In this document: positions 12,994 through 23,660 of the stretch, in pieces
Layout of the letters: each line of letters begins with the position of its first letter
Numbering within the stretch: the first letter of the stretch is position 1
NCBI GenBank assembly: GCA_947044405.1
Contig: CAMRHE010000067.1
Location: 7,135,501-7,199,500 of the forward strand
DNA from: Leptodactylus fallax
Lineage: Eukaryota > Chordata > Amphibia > Anura > Leptodactylidae
Direction of reading: 5' to 3'
DNA length: 64,000 bases
Translations under genes and position numbers: made by a program
Notes under the pieces: generated by a model
Told to the model about the DNA's origin: nothing
Seen by the model: the letters and a program-made list of their open reading frames with translations, nothing else
The model's database searches: none

Positions 12994-14443
12994 ATGACCT
13001 GCAAAACTGCATGGACACTAAGTAAAGGGGTTGTGCTATTACATTGGGACCCCTAAACAGAGTCCCCCTAAATTCTCCCTGTGAATGAAGGCCTAATGCC
13101 CTTGCATGACAAGCGCTCCATGTGTAACCCCTCTAACTAGCACTTACATAATGTGAGTGAAAACACCAATGTCTTGGCCTAGCATATGGCCAGCCCCACA
13201 GCACGTGTTTTCAGGCGGCAAAAGAGTATTTGCTTTTTTGCATGTGGATCACAGGTCAATATTGGTCAATGGTTGAGAACAAATATTCACTTCCCTGATC
13301 ATCGGCATGTATACAAAAGAGTCATAAAGGGACTGGCCAGAATTTTTTTATTTATGGCCTATCCTTGGGCATCCCCTGCACAACTCTGTTTGTAGGTGGC
13401 TAAGGTCCATGTATAGTGGCCAGGCGCTGGTGCTGCAATGTGCATGCTAGCTGAGCTGCAATACCAGCTCCCAGCCACTTTACAGGGCACCAAGGCAACT
13501 GCTTCCGACTTCATGCAATATATAGTACGGGTGTCAGAAAAGACCACCGAACAGCTGATACGTGTGGGGGGCGCCTGCTGTCTTTCCAACGATCAGGTAT
13601 TTATGGACAACCTCTTTAAAGGAGTTCTCTGAAATTTAGAATTCTGGCCTATCAATTGAAGTCTATGGGGCAGCGCTGCAGTACCTACACTGCAGTTTAT
13701 ACAGCGAGTGAGTGTACAAATATTACTGAGTGCCTCGGTACAGGTGATCTGCGGAGGTTCCAGGAGTCGGACCTAATATTGATGGGGTTACATAGTGTGC
13801 ATTATTACCTTCTGCCCTCTCCCACACCTGCTCAGGGTTTTCTGCTTCCAGTAATTAGCCTAAGACAAGGCGTCCCTCAACAAAGACATCTCCATAGTGA
13901 CAGCAGCTGACCAAGAACACGGGAAGACGGCGAGAACTCACAAAGTATTACATGAAGTCATAGCGCAAACTTTCATCCAAAATCAGCATCCAAAAGTAGG
14001 ACAAGAATATATTTTCTTTTTATACTTTTCTGGCTTTTAATTCAAAAAGAGGTCAAGGAGGTGCTGAACAAGATCTCTTACACATCTCTAACAACCAGAT
14101 ACTTTAAGGATATGTCTCCATCGTTGACTTTTCCAAGCCTTGATCCTAAACTGTTCAGCAAGACAGTGAGGATACCTGGAGAAAGGAACTTTTTTGACCT
14201 GTTCAGATGGCTCAGGTGCTATACAGTGGTCTTGGTTGCTACAGTGTTGGGCCTGTGGATGACGTCTAACAGAGCCAAGAGGGCTTACCCTGGCAGGTGT
14301 TGTAGGGTCACTCCTCAGGAGTGTTGGCAGGCTTTATAGGCACTTGGAGACCTGGGCACCCGGCAAAATACCCAGGTGATTTATCCGTGGAGTCCTCCAG
14401 AATCCAATATTAGATCACGCATCTAGATTAAAAAAGTTAACAT
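12994..14443. other. No gene; decayed MITE pieces
   Basis: AAAGGGGTTGTGC (13024), AAAGGGACTGGCCAG (13327) and GACAACCTCTTTAAAGG (13606) look like ends of further TTAAAGGGG-type elements whose partners are lost. The frame at 14061-14339 is open but has no motif or splice context that I recognise. Confidence 0.45.
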
Positions 14444-14796
14444 CAGGGCTGCAGAGTTGGAGTCGTGGACTCGAGGCAGTCATTTTGGCTGGAGTCGGTT
14501 TTGGAAAAAAGTTACTGACTTCTACTACGTCTTCACAATAAAATAATTAATTTTAATTATTTTATATAATTATTAATATTTTATAATCAATTAGTTGTTT
14601 AGTTTGTTGCCTATTTACTTCCATAGGAATACAACCACAGGCTTTTTAATAAATTAGAGAATCTTTACTGCTTCTGACTGACTGTGGCTGTTGGCCTTTT
14701 GTGAAGGAGTCCGAGTCTGTTCAGGAGTCAAAGTCGGTCTGTGGGAAAATGGAGGAGTTGGAGTCTGTGTTTTGGCCTACTGACTCCACAGCCCTG
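14444..14796 (+). mobile_element. hAT-type MITE, CAGGGCTG...CAGCCCTG ends
   Basis: Terminal inverted repeats CAGGGCTGCAGAGTTGGAGT and ACTGACTCCACAGCCCTG (inverse of the left with mismatches). The interior is rich in GGAGTCGG / CCGACTCC words and AT-rich in the centre. The candidate 8-bp flanks gttaacat and gttactgt match at five of eight positions, consistent with a decayed hAT duplication. The second copy at 17847-18213 has better flanks. Confidence 0.7.
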
Positions 14797-15348
14797 GTTA
14801 CTGTTAAGTGACATGTGGTCTTATAGAGTTTGAGTAAAAAATGGACTTCACAAAAAAAGAGACATACTACCACCAATCAAATCCCAGATGCCATATTTGT
14901 AGAGTATGTGCAATTGATGTAGACCCCCGATGGCTAACCTATGACACACGTGTCACAGGTGACACGCTGAGGCGTTTTTGCTGACACGCAGCAAGCTGAC
15001 AGCATCCAGAGGCGGGGCAACTCTCCTGCTTTCCGCTGAGAGTGAGCATAGAGCACTGTGCGAATGGCGGCCATCTTTCCTCCATTAGAGAAGTTGGTTG
15101 TTAGGGTTTTAGGGAATTAGGCAGTGAAGCCAGAACTAAATTTACTGCAGACTTGCACCCAGACAGCTGGGAACACTAGAACTGTGTCCCACAGTTGCCC
15201 TGTCAGCGGCCAGACAGCTGGACCAAGGTCCATTCCAGTTACTACAGGGGAATAAGAGAGTCATCTCAGGCGTGTGTGCTCCTTACACCCCGACCATTAA
15301 AGCAGCTACCAAAATCTCGCTCTGTTGCCAGTGTACCCCAAAACAGTT

Positions 15349-15560
15349 ACCGCTCAGCAATACTGGGGGAAGAGAACACCCCACCAGAGACAGTTAACCC
15401 TGCCAAGACCTCGCTGTTTTGCCACTGTACCCCAATGAAGTTAACACTCAGCAATACTGGGGGAAGAGAACACCCCACCAGAGACAGTTAACCCTGCCAA
15501 GACCTCACTATGCTTCCACTGTACCCCAACACAGTTACTACTCAGCAATTCTGGGGAAGG
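15349..15560 (+). repeat. 94-bp tandem repeat inside a hAT element
   Basis: The word CAGCAATACTGGGGGAAGAG occurs at 15355 and 15449, and a variant at 15543, each 94 bp apart. The unit also includes CACCCCACCAGAGACAGTTAA and CCACTGTACCCCAA. 94 is not a multiple of three, so it was not a coding repeat. Confidence 0.85.
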
Positions 15561-15564
15561 GTAG

Positions 15565-15716
15565 CAAGTAAATTCTACTTAAATAATATTAAAACCAATA
15601 AAAGAAACCGACTGACAGATGAAGTTAGTAGCGCTTGCTTGGTATTGAAGTGTACGAAATACCAACCTTCAATTGAAGATTTAGCAAATGAAATTCAGCA
15701 ACAAAAAAGTCACTAA
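15565..15716 (+). pseudogene. hAT transposase C-terminus relic
   Basis: The frame ending at 15716 reads NKRNRLTDE (about 15600), then TKYQPSIEDLANEIQQQKSH just before the stop. The order 'NRLTDE...L.L..TKY.P.IE.L..E.Q.Q.SH' is the usual end of hAT-family transposases (the hAT dimerisation region), from family memory. Only about 50 residues remain; the DDE domain and zinc finger are gone. It sits inside, and in the same orientation as, the hAT element 14925-15916, which fits an internal deletion. Confidence 0.65.
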
Positions 15717-15989
15717 GCGGTAAGGTAAAGAATTATTTGTTTTTGATTTATTAATAAATAAATACAGTACATATATTAAAAATATAACTTTTTGTTATTA
15801 GGGATTCAAATATCACAAAATTATGGATTTTTTTTCGAAGTGACAAACCACCTCAGTTATGCTCCGTTTTTTTTACGAATTTTGACACACCAATCTCAAA
15901 AGGTTGGCCATCACTTATGTAGACAACGCTGCCAAGAAAATAATACAAAACTCAGAGCTTGTATTGATTCACTAAGAAAACTGTGCAAG

Positions 15990-16135
15990 ACACTTTTACC
16001 AGGTGGAGTCGGAGTCAGGCCAGTTTTGGTTGGAGTTGATGATGGAAAAAAGTTAGCGACTCCAATTCCAGCTTCAAATTATTTAATTATTTTTAATTCT
16101 ATGATACAATTATCAATATTATACAGTTAATTAAA
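15990..16135 (+). repeat. Fragment of the GGAGTCGG MITE family
   Basis: GGTGGAGTCGGAGTCAGGCC through GCGACTCCAATTCC matches the interior of the elements at 14444-14796 and 17847-18213. Ends are not definable. Confidence 0.55.
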
Positions 16136-16189
16136 TTTCTAGTGTGTTCAGCAAGAATTCAGCAGAATTCAGCAGCTGCACAAAATCGT

Positions 16190-16433
16190 GCAGCTGTTGA
16201 AACAGAGCTATGCCCGAACTCCCAGAGAGAAGACAGGGAAGGTTTATTATCTTCCCTGCCATACCGATCGCTGTGTATACAGCGCTGAATGAGTGCTGTA
16301 TACACCGCTAGGGGCACCGCCATCTTGTGGCTGGCCTCTGACTCGGGGGTCACGTGACCCAGCAGCTCTATAGTAATGTGAAAGTAACATGCAAGTGGTT
16401 GTATTCCTCCTGCAACTGGGGCTATGGGGATAC

Positions 16434-16467
<34 letters not shown>

Positions 16468-16905
16468 TGAAAAGAAAAGAAAAGTAAAAAAAAAGTAAAT
16501 AAAATAATTAAAAAAATAAATAAAATAATACGCCAATAACACGCCCTTATTAAAGGTTATAGCCCCACCCCGACGACGCCATACAAAATAAAAATTACCA
16601 TAATGGAGAGTAAAAACTATTTTATAAAGTTTTTTAGTAGCACTTTGTGTTATTAAATAAAAAAAAATAAAAAGTGAAAAACAGACCCGTTTTCCCTCCT
16701 CTTTTGTTTAGATTTTCCTGGATATAAAAAAAATTAAAACACATGCAAAAATAAAAACAACATAAAAATAAAGCCTTATGTGTCACTGAAAAAAGACGCA
16801 GAAATTAGTTGAATAACACAAATGATAAAAATGTTACATCCCTCAAAACCACACATACAAAATACACAAAAATGTGTTTGGTCTGGAAGGGGGGTAAAGC
16901 ATCTG
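16190..16905. repeat. Dispersed repeat, copy 1
   Basis: Shares long stretches with 31960-32735: TGAGTGCTGTATACACCGCTA versus TGAGCGCTGTATACACCGCTA near the start, and AAAAAGACGCAGAAATTAGT near the end, with a poly-A/AT-rich middle (A-run 16441-16466). It has no coding sequence and its class is not determined. Confidence 0.7.
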
Positions 16906-17846
16906 GTATGGAAGTAGGCATTCTCAAAGCACACCAAATTTATCATCCAGCAACCGCTGCTGTGGTGCTCTCCTGTCCTGAACTCATAGCTTTAGGTCTG
17001 TTGAGTACAGTAGAGATCTGGCCCTATGTCTAACTCACTATGCTGCAATGAGATTCCATTCACATGCCCATGCTCAATCTGGGAAATGCGGCCCGCACAC
17101 GGACCATGTTCCACACACAGAACAAGACCTTACTAAATCTGTCCTATAGGATTCTAATTTTTTAAAGAAGTAATTTGGGCCCCAAAGCACCCATCTGTGT
17201 CACGTCATTGGAAAGCTGAAATGTTTGGGGGGTTGTCTTACATTTCAACGTTTCCAAAAATACCAAAAAATGTAAGGAAACATAAAGTTAACATTGAAAA
17301 TCTCCACTGGTCCTATTCTTTTACCTGGCACTGGACTCTAGTGAGAACTGTGTATACAACAGGCTTCACTGATGCTGCACCATATGGCCACGCCGTCTAA
17401 CACAATCATATCTTATAATATCATCACAGATGTGTCACTGCAGATTAATGTATACATAGTCCCAATGGGGTCCAGAACGAGGTTGCAGTTATTTTTGGAA
17501 ATTTACATAACTATATTTTCCCAGCCCTCCCCTTTATGCACCATCTTCAGTCACACTGGACAGAAAGAAATGACTGCATGTAGTGGTATACTGGTGGACA
17601 CTTTGATGGCACTCAACAGGCCTCACAGAAAGTCTACGTGCTCCACTGGGCGCCATTGGTGTCTGTCATGTAACAGGTAAGTCACTGTGTCATGGCTTCT
17701 ATAATCATTGGAAACCACGACGCAGATGTTAACTGGAATTGAGCACAATTGACCTAAATTTTTTCAAAAAGTTTTAAATATTTCTAAGGTGTAATGTCCA
17801 CGATCATTCGCCTGGTATACGACGATAAGATTTTAAACATGGCAAC

Positions 17847-18213
17847 CCTAGCTGTGGAGTCAGCAGGCCAAAGCACTTACTCCGATTTTATTTTTCCACA
17901 ATCTGACTCCAATTCCGACTCCTGCTCCAACTCTGACTCCTTCAGAAATGGATGACAACCATGGTCAGCCAGGAGCTGCAAAGCTCCTCTAATTCCCTCC
18001 AAAAATCTAGTGATTCTATTCCTGTGAAAGTAAATATGCAACAAACTATACATCTAATTCATTCTACAATATCAATAATTGTACAATATAATTAATAAAT
18101 AATATAAAATATATATTAAATTAAAAAAAAAAAATAATAATAATTTAATTTACAAAGGTAACTTTTTCCAATTCAGCCCAAAAGTAGTCCTCAAGTTCGA
18201 TTCCACAGCCCTG
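17847..18213 (+). mobile_element. hAT-type MITE, second copy of the GGAGTCGG family
   Basis: Ends CCTAGCTGTGGAGTCAGCAGG and GATTCCACAGCCCTG are inverted with a few changes. The flanks atggcaac (17839-17846) and atgggaac (18214-18221) match at seven of eight bases, as expected for a hAT 8-bp duplication. AT-rich centre. It is in the same family as 14444-14796. Confidence 0.75.
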
Positions 18214-19990
18214 ATGGGAACAGAAATAACACAGCGACGCCACTCACACAAACACAAAACCAACCTACGAGCAAAAGTTTGGGTATTGCTTAGGCAGATG
18301 TCAGGGTTCTCAACGTCAGTGCTTGTATGGAGCCGGGTCATCTGTATAAATAATATCTACTCTCCTGGATCCTGTAATATCCATTATAGAGAGGTCAGGG
18401 CAGGCCATGACATCACTATACACAAGGGAGATCATGATCTGCAGGAAGCAGGCCCAGAAAACCTCTAACTCTATGGAAATGATGTCCTCAACCCAAGAAG
18501 GAAAAATTATTTTGAATATTTTCTTACAATTTTAAAGGAATCATTGAGAAAATTAAAGATCACATGATACATATTAACCCCTATGACTCTGGTAATAATG
18601 TATAAGACCATGCGCTGGTGTGTTCAAGAACATAAACTAAAAAAACACAACGCACAAAGCTTGTAGCGTCTCACATAGTACACAATGATATCACAGGCAA
18701 GTAATCCCTTCTTAATTCAGACCGGTAGCCTTAAAACATAAACATGGCCTTAAATCCTATTTCTGGAATACGATTATCATGGAAATAAGCCCGGATATGC
18801 GTATCACCATTAGCATCGCAGCTCTGTCCAGGAACACCAGCGCCAAGACGGCTCAGGTCTCCTTACCATAAGAATCTCGAAGGAATTATTCCCCAAGATG
18901 CTCAGGAGAGTCTTATAAAATCACTGGAGCAATGACAGGAACTAGGACTATATAGGAAAAAGCAAGGTATGGTCACAGAGGCTCGTATACAACAGAGAGG
19001 AGATGCTGCAGAACCTCTTGCCAAACACAACTGTCAATCAAGTTCTTAGACAGCTATAACAGGTGTATTTTTGTGACGTATAACAGGAAAGAGAAGAATC
19101 TTCTCATAACGGTTATACCTGAGCAGCAAAAGTTCTTGTGAGGCCAAAATTTTCATTACTCGACTACACCAGACTGCATATGCCCGGCTAACTACAATCG
19201 ATGGAAGACAAGAACAAGCGCAGGGCGCCCTGGTGTAATCACTTATTGTATAGCCCTTAAAGGGACAGTCACACAATAACATCTTCTGACATGTAAGTCA
19301 GTGGGCCGTCACCGACATGGCAAATAAGTGGGTACCGGTGTCAGTAGAAAGATGCATAACCAGGATCTACTCAAATAATAAACACCAACAATGTGACCTT
19401 TCCGAATGACGTGCGATAAAACAACATATATATAATGTTTTATAAAACTATATGTAATTATTATATGTAACAGGAAAGGACAAAAGCTGCAAGCAAAACA
19501 GCCTGCAACTACTGTGTGTCCAGAGGTGGCACGTCCGATACACCTGTACCGTTGTGCCACTCTTTCTAAAAGGGCACATGTACCCCTAATAAAGTGGCGC
19601 TGGCAATAAGTAGTTAATAATGTGGCATATTTAACACAATGCTCTGCCGTGGTTATGTAAAAGGGACAAGCTCCCTCTTCACGCACACCACACAGTGTCA
19701 CAGCATGCGCCATGGTCTGTCGTGTGATATTTCGAGGAATACAACACACAGACCTGTAACCTCTTCTAAACAATGTGGGTACATGTGCCCCCTGCATCTG
19801 GCCAGGAAATGGGCATCTATTGTTTACAACGTGCTCAATGTGAGAGTGGACTGGTAGTGGAGGGGCACATGTCTATATATATTAGTGTATGTGGTGTGTG
19901 CATGTACTTGTACCTGTAACCCCTCAATGTCAGCACCCTTCCCCCCCTCCTTCATGCCCCCCACAACCCCCAGGAGCTCCTCCTACCCTC
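18214..19990. other. No gene recognised
   Basis: Mixed-composition sequence. The minus-strand frame 19309-19797 (162 codons) is open but shows no domain, no signal and no splice context that I recognise, and it contains internal repeats (GGGCACATGTACCCC-type). If the exon at 20109-20199 is real, this stretch would be part of its first intron. Confidence 0.4.
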
Positions 19991-19999
19991 TTGCTCCAA

Positions 20000-20470
20000 C
20001 CTGGATGGTAAGAAGGTAGAAGGGTGGTGAGGGATATTGGTGCTGGTGCCCGGGCAGCCCCCTACAGCCAGTCCACACAATGCAGCGGGCAGAGTACAGG
20101 GCACTCACCGAATCTGGTGTCAGCACTTGCATGCTGGTGATATGAAGAAGCCGAGAGGAGGAGGAGGAGGAGGTGAGCGGCGTGCAGGGAGACCATCATG
20201 CCGAGCAGTAATAATCCATCAGTCAGTTAGTAAGAACAGCGGGCATGGGGGCAGCAGGGAGCAGGACGGCCGGCACTCAGTCCACAGCCTCAGCAGCTCC
20301 AACACCCTGGACAGCGACCAGCACCGGCCCGCCCACCCACAAGACACGTCCCCCCCACGGCTAGTCACGTGACCGGAGCCCGGCCTCTGGAGGAGATGAA
20401 TGGGCGCGAGCCTGTCCGCTCAGCTGTCAGGATGAATGGAGGATGCGGATGGTGTGCGGCTTGTCTGTGT
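20000..20470 (-). promoter_or_regulatory. CpG-rich promoter-like island
   Basis: This is the only stretch in the 64 kb that is both GC-rich and rich in CpG, in a window otherwise AT-rich and CpG-poor. It contains the palindromic E-box GTCACGTGAC at 20364-20373 (USF/TFE type), GGGCGGGCC- and CCGGAGCCCGG-type words, and on the minus strand an ATG-bearing candidate exon (20109-20199). This arrangement is what a vertebrate housekeeping-type promoter with 5' UTR and first exon looks like. The transcription start would lie at about 20250-20450. A plus-strand transcript cannot be excluded. Confidence 0.6.
20109..20199 (-). CDS. Candidate first coding exon, signal-peptide-like N-terminus
   Basis: Reading the minus strand from an ATGATG at 20199, the frame gives MMVSLHAAH, then six leucines, then SASSYHQHASADTRF. 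That is 30 codons plus one base, ending at 20109, where a consensus donor G|GTGAGTGCC (20100-20109) begins. A short N-region, a hydrophobic leucine core and a small-residue segment are the layout of a secretory signal peptide, so the product would be a secreted or membrane protein. It lies in the CpG-rich island. Exon phase is 1. The next exon is not found in the window, so intron 1 would span at least 20 kb. I do not recognise the gene. A caveat is that the leucine run comes from a CTC repeat. A plus-strand reading (ATGAAGAAGCCG..., donor AGGTGAGC at 20171-20178) is an alternative. Confidence 0.45.
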
Positions 20471-20971
20471 GCGGCTTCTCCTCCAACTACTTCTTACATA
20501 CATGGTGTGACTGGATAGCTAATGTGTGTGACTGCATATGTAGTGTATCATGTATGACTGGATATATAGTGTATATGAGAGGATATATAGTGTGAGAGGC
20601 TGTATAGCTAGTGTGTGACTTTATATATAGAGTATATAAGTGTGTGTATGATCATATACATAGTTTGTACAGTATATAGTATGTGTGACTTTATATATAG
20701 TTTGTGTGTGTCCCTGTGTATGACTGTATAGATTTTGAGTGTGTGTATAGCTATATATATGGTGTGTGACTGTATATAGTGTGTGTATGACTGTATAGAT
20801 AGTGAGTGTGTGTATAATTGTATAGATTGTGAGTGTGTGTATAGCTATATATATAGTGTGTGCAGTGGCGTAACTAGGAATGGCTGGGCCCCGAGGCGAA
20901 TATTTGACATGGGCCCCCCCCCCCCAAACCGCCGCCCCCCCCCCCCCCCCCCCACATAAACCGCATTCCTG

Positions 20972-21215
20972 CACACACTATTATGTGCCATAGTGGTCCC
21001 TGCTCAAAGTATTATGCCCCATAGTGGCCCCTGCACACAGTATTATGCACCATAGTGGCCCCTGCACACAGTATTATGCCCCATAGTGGCCCCTGCACAC
21101 AGAATTATGCACCATAGTGGTCCCTGCACACAGTATTATGCCCTATAGTGGCCCCTGCACACAGTATTATGCCCCATAGTGGCCCCTGCACACAGTAGTA
21201 TGCTCCATAGTGGAC
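20972..21215 (+). repeat. About 30-bp minisatellite, CCATAGTGGCCCCTGCACAC unit
   Basis: About eight units of a sequence containing CCATAGTGGCCCCTGCACAC followed by AGTATTATGC. The same unit fills parts of the hAT elements at 29586-30210 and 39543-48226. There are no unique spacers. Confidence 0.9.
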
Positions 21216-21229
21216 CACGCATGAACGAT

Positions 21230-21553
21230 TATTATACTCTGGGGTCTTTTCAGACCAGAGTATAATGATCGGAGACCCAGGGGAGGATGCAAACATAAAA
21301 AACAATGCTACTTACCTCTTCCTCGCTCTGATGCGCTACTTCGGCCATCTTCAATGTTGGACCAGATCTCGCGTGAGTGGGGCCCGGCGTCACTACACAT
21401 AATGATGTCGGCTGACGTCTGGGACGTCACCAAACAGGCCCGAAGCCTGCGGAGCACAGGAGAGGTGAGTTACAGTGTTTTTTATGTTCCCTCACCTTCC
21501 CTGGGCCTCTAATCGTTATACTCCGGGGTCTCAAAAGACCCCAGAGTATAATG
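21230..21553. repeat. Foldback module with TATTATACTCTGGGGTCT ends
   Basis: Starts TATTATACTCTGGGGTCTTT and ends with the inverse CCCCAGAGTATAATGA. The arms continue inward (ACATAAAAAACAATGC...TTACCTC versus GAGGTGAGTTACAGTG..TTTTTTATGT). Sister modules are at 26706-27096 and 47784-48160. Confidence 0.85.
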
Positions 21554-21896
21554 ATAGCAGTGTTTGTGGGGTTCACAGTAGTGGCTGCCACAGGGCTCTG
21601 GGCCCCGTAATGTTCCGGGCCCTGTGGCAGCTGCTACCACTGCTGCCCCGATATTTACGCCCCTGAGTGTGTGTCACTGTATATCTAGAGTGTGTATGCC
21701 TATATATAGTGTGTGTATGACTGTATAGATAGCGAGTGTGTGTATAACTGTATATAGTGTGTGTATCACTGTATAGATAGTGTATGTATGACTATATATA
21801 GTGTGTGTCACTGTATTTCTAGTGTGTGTATGCCTATATATAGTGTGTGTATGACTGTATAGATAGTGAGTGTGTGTATAGCTATATATATATATA

Positions 21897-23526
21897 GAGT
21901 ACAGACCAAAAGTTTGGACACACCTTCTCATTCCAAGAGTTTTCTGTATTTTTTTGACTATAAAAATTGTAGATTCACACTGAAGGCATCAAAACTATGA
22001 ATTAACACATGTGGAATTATATACTTAACAAAAAAGTGTGAAACAACTGGAAATATGTCTTATATTCTAGGTTCTTCAAAGTAGCCACCTTTTGCTTTGA
22101 TTACTGCTTTGCACACTCTTGGCATTCTCTTGATGAGCTTCAAGAGGTAGTCACCTGAAATGGTCTTCCAACAGTCTTGAAGGAGTTCCCAGAGATGCTT
22201 AGCACTTGTTGGCCCTTTTGCCTTCACTCTGCGGTCCAGCTCACTCCAAACCATCTCGATTGGGTTCAGGTCTGGTGACTGTGGAGGCCAGATCATCTGG
22301 CGTAGCACCCCATCACTCTCTTTCTTGGTCAAATAGCCCTTACACAGTCTGGAGGTGTGTTTGGGATCATTGTCCTGTTGAAAAATAAATGATGTCCAAC
22401 TAAACGCAAACCGGATGGAATAGCATGCCGCTGCAAGATGCTGTGGTAACCATGCTGGTTCAGTATTCCTTCAATTTTGAATAAATCCCCAACAGTGTCA
22501 CCAGCAAAGCACCCCCACACCATCACACCTCCTCCTCCATGCTTCACGGTGGGAACCAGGCATGTAGAGTCCATTCGTTCACCTTTTCTGTGTCACACAA
22601 AGAAACGGTGGTTGGAACCAAAGATCTCAAATTTGGACTCATCAGACCAAAGCACAGATTTCCACAGGTCTAATGTCCATTCCTTGTGTTCTTTAGCCCA
22701 AACAAGTCTCTTCTGCTTGTTGCCTGTCCTTAGCAGTGGTTTCCTAGCAGCTATTTTACCATGAAGGCCCGCTGCACACAGTCTCCTCTTAACAGATGTT
22801 GTAGAGATGTGTCTGCTGCTAGAACTCTGTGTGGCATTGACCTGGTCTCTAATCTGAGCTGCTGTTAACCTGCTATTTTTGAGGCTGGTGACTTGAATGA
22901 ACTTATCCTCCGCAGCAGAGGTGACTCTTGGTCTTCCTTTCCTGGGGCAGTCCTCATGTGAGCCAGTTTCTTTGTAGCGCTTGATGGTTTTGGCCACTGC
23001 ACTTGGGGACACTTTTAAAGTTTTCCCAATTTTTCGGACTGACTGACCTTCATTTCTTAAAGTAATGATAGCCACTCGTTTTTCTTTACTTAGTTGCTTT
23101 TTTTCTTGCCATAATACAAATTGTAACACTCCATTCAGTAGGACTATCAGCTGTGTATCCACCTGACTTCTGAACAACACAACTGATGGTCCCAACCCCA
23201 TTTATAAGGCAAGAAATCCCACTTACTAAACCTGACAGGGCACACCTGTGAAGTGAAAACCATTTCAGGTGACTACCTCTTGAAGCTCATCAAGAGAATG
23301 CCAAGAGTGTGCAAAGCACTAATCAAAGCAAAAGGTGGCTACTTTGAAGAACCTAGAATATAAGACATATTTTCAGTTGTTTCACACTTTTTTGTTAAGT
23401 ATATAATTCCACATGTGTTAATTCATAGTTTTGATGCCTTCAGTGTGAATCTACAATTTTTATAGTCATGAAAATACAGAAAACTCTTGGAATGAGAAGG
23501 TGTGTCCAAACTTTTGGTCTGTACTG
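21897..23526 (-). mobile_element. Tc1-like transposon with 267-bp inverted repeats
   Basis: The ends (G/C)AGTACAGACCAAAAGTTTG are flanked by TA on both sides (21895-21896 and 23527-23528), the Tc1/mariner target. The inverted repeats are long: 21897-22163 and 23260-23526, near-identical. The element is 1630 bp with one broken transposase gene on the minus strand (22060-23112). The left repeat overlaps the end of that gene, so the right repeat carries a copy of the last 27 or so codons in the opposite orientation (23281-23363). It is inserted in the GTGT-rich array. Confidence 0.95.
22060..23112 (-). pseudogene. Tc1-like transposase, broken in three places
   Basis: Expected start ATG at 23112; an extra A in the A-run about a dozen bases later shifts the frame, so the reading resumes from KKQLSKEKR. 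The order is: N-terminal paired-type helix-turn-helix (EGQSVRKIGKTLKVSPSAV), a GRPR hinge (GRPRVTS), then the first catalytic Asp in WSDES (about 22640). An in-frame TGA near 22590, probably a CGA to TGA change, cuts the frame. A one-base loss near 22380 disrupts the second-Asp region (NDPKH type). The last part has SPDLNPIE with the catalytic Glu and ends GGYFEEPRI. Total length would be about 350 residues, normal for the family. It is not functional as it stands. Confidence 0.92.
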
Positions 23527-23660
23527 TATATGAGTGTGTGAATGACTGCATGTGTTGTGTCTGTCAGTGTTTGACTGTATATACAGTGTAAGTATGACTA
23601 TATATAGTGTATATGAGTGTTTGATTATATATAGTGTGTGAGAGTGTTTATATGACTGGA

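Larger units (their letters stand above)
14925..15916 (+). mobile_element. Nonautonomous hAT element with perfect 8-bp target duplication
   Basis: Flanked by the perfect duplication ATGTAGAC (14917-14924 and 15917-15924). The ends CCCCGATGGCTAACC and GGTTGGCCATCACTT are inverted apart from the decayed tip. Inside is a roughly 94-bp tandem repeat (three copies, about 15349-15560), followed by a relic of the C-terminus of a hAT transposase (15565-15716). It looks like an internally deleted derivative of an autonomous element. Confidence 0.85.
20863..21665 (+). mobile_element. Nonautonomous hAT element, CAGTGGCGTAACTAGG family
   Basis: The left end CAGTGGCGTAACTAGGAATG and right end GATATTTACGCCCCTG are inverted (CAGGGGCGTAAATATC on the other strand). 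The perfect 8-bp duplication AGTGTGTG lies at 20855-20862 and 21666-21673; the host is a GTGT-rich array, so this duplication is less informative than usual. Inside are a G/C homopolymer stretch (about 20915-20953), a roughly 30-bp minisatellite (20972-21215) and a foldback module (21230-21553). No transposase. A related copy with a unique-sequence duplication lies at 29586-30210. Confidence 0.85.
20480..23655. repeat. Degenerate TATATAGTGTGTG minisatellite, split by two transposons
   Basis: Units built from TATATAGTGTGTGTATGACTG and GTATAGATAGTGAGTGTGTG fill 20480-20862, 21666-21896 and 23527-23655. The two gaps are exactly the hAT element 20863-21665 and the Tc1 element 21897-23526, so about 0.74 kb of array was opened twice. 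Open frames across it on the minus strand (TIYTVIHTL-type repeats) are by-products of the array. Confidence 0.85.

Noticed and set aside
19309..19797. 162-codon open frame on the minus strand
   Set aside because: No domain, signal or splice context, and the sequence has internal repeats; chance opening is likely.
20621..20974. Long minus-strand frame with TIYTVIHTL-type peptide repeats
   Set aside because: Direct translation of the TATATAGTGTGTG array plus the G-rich start of a hAT element, not a gene.
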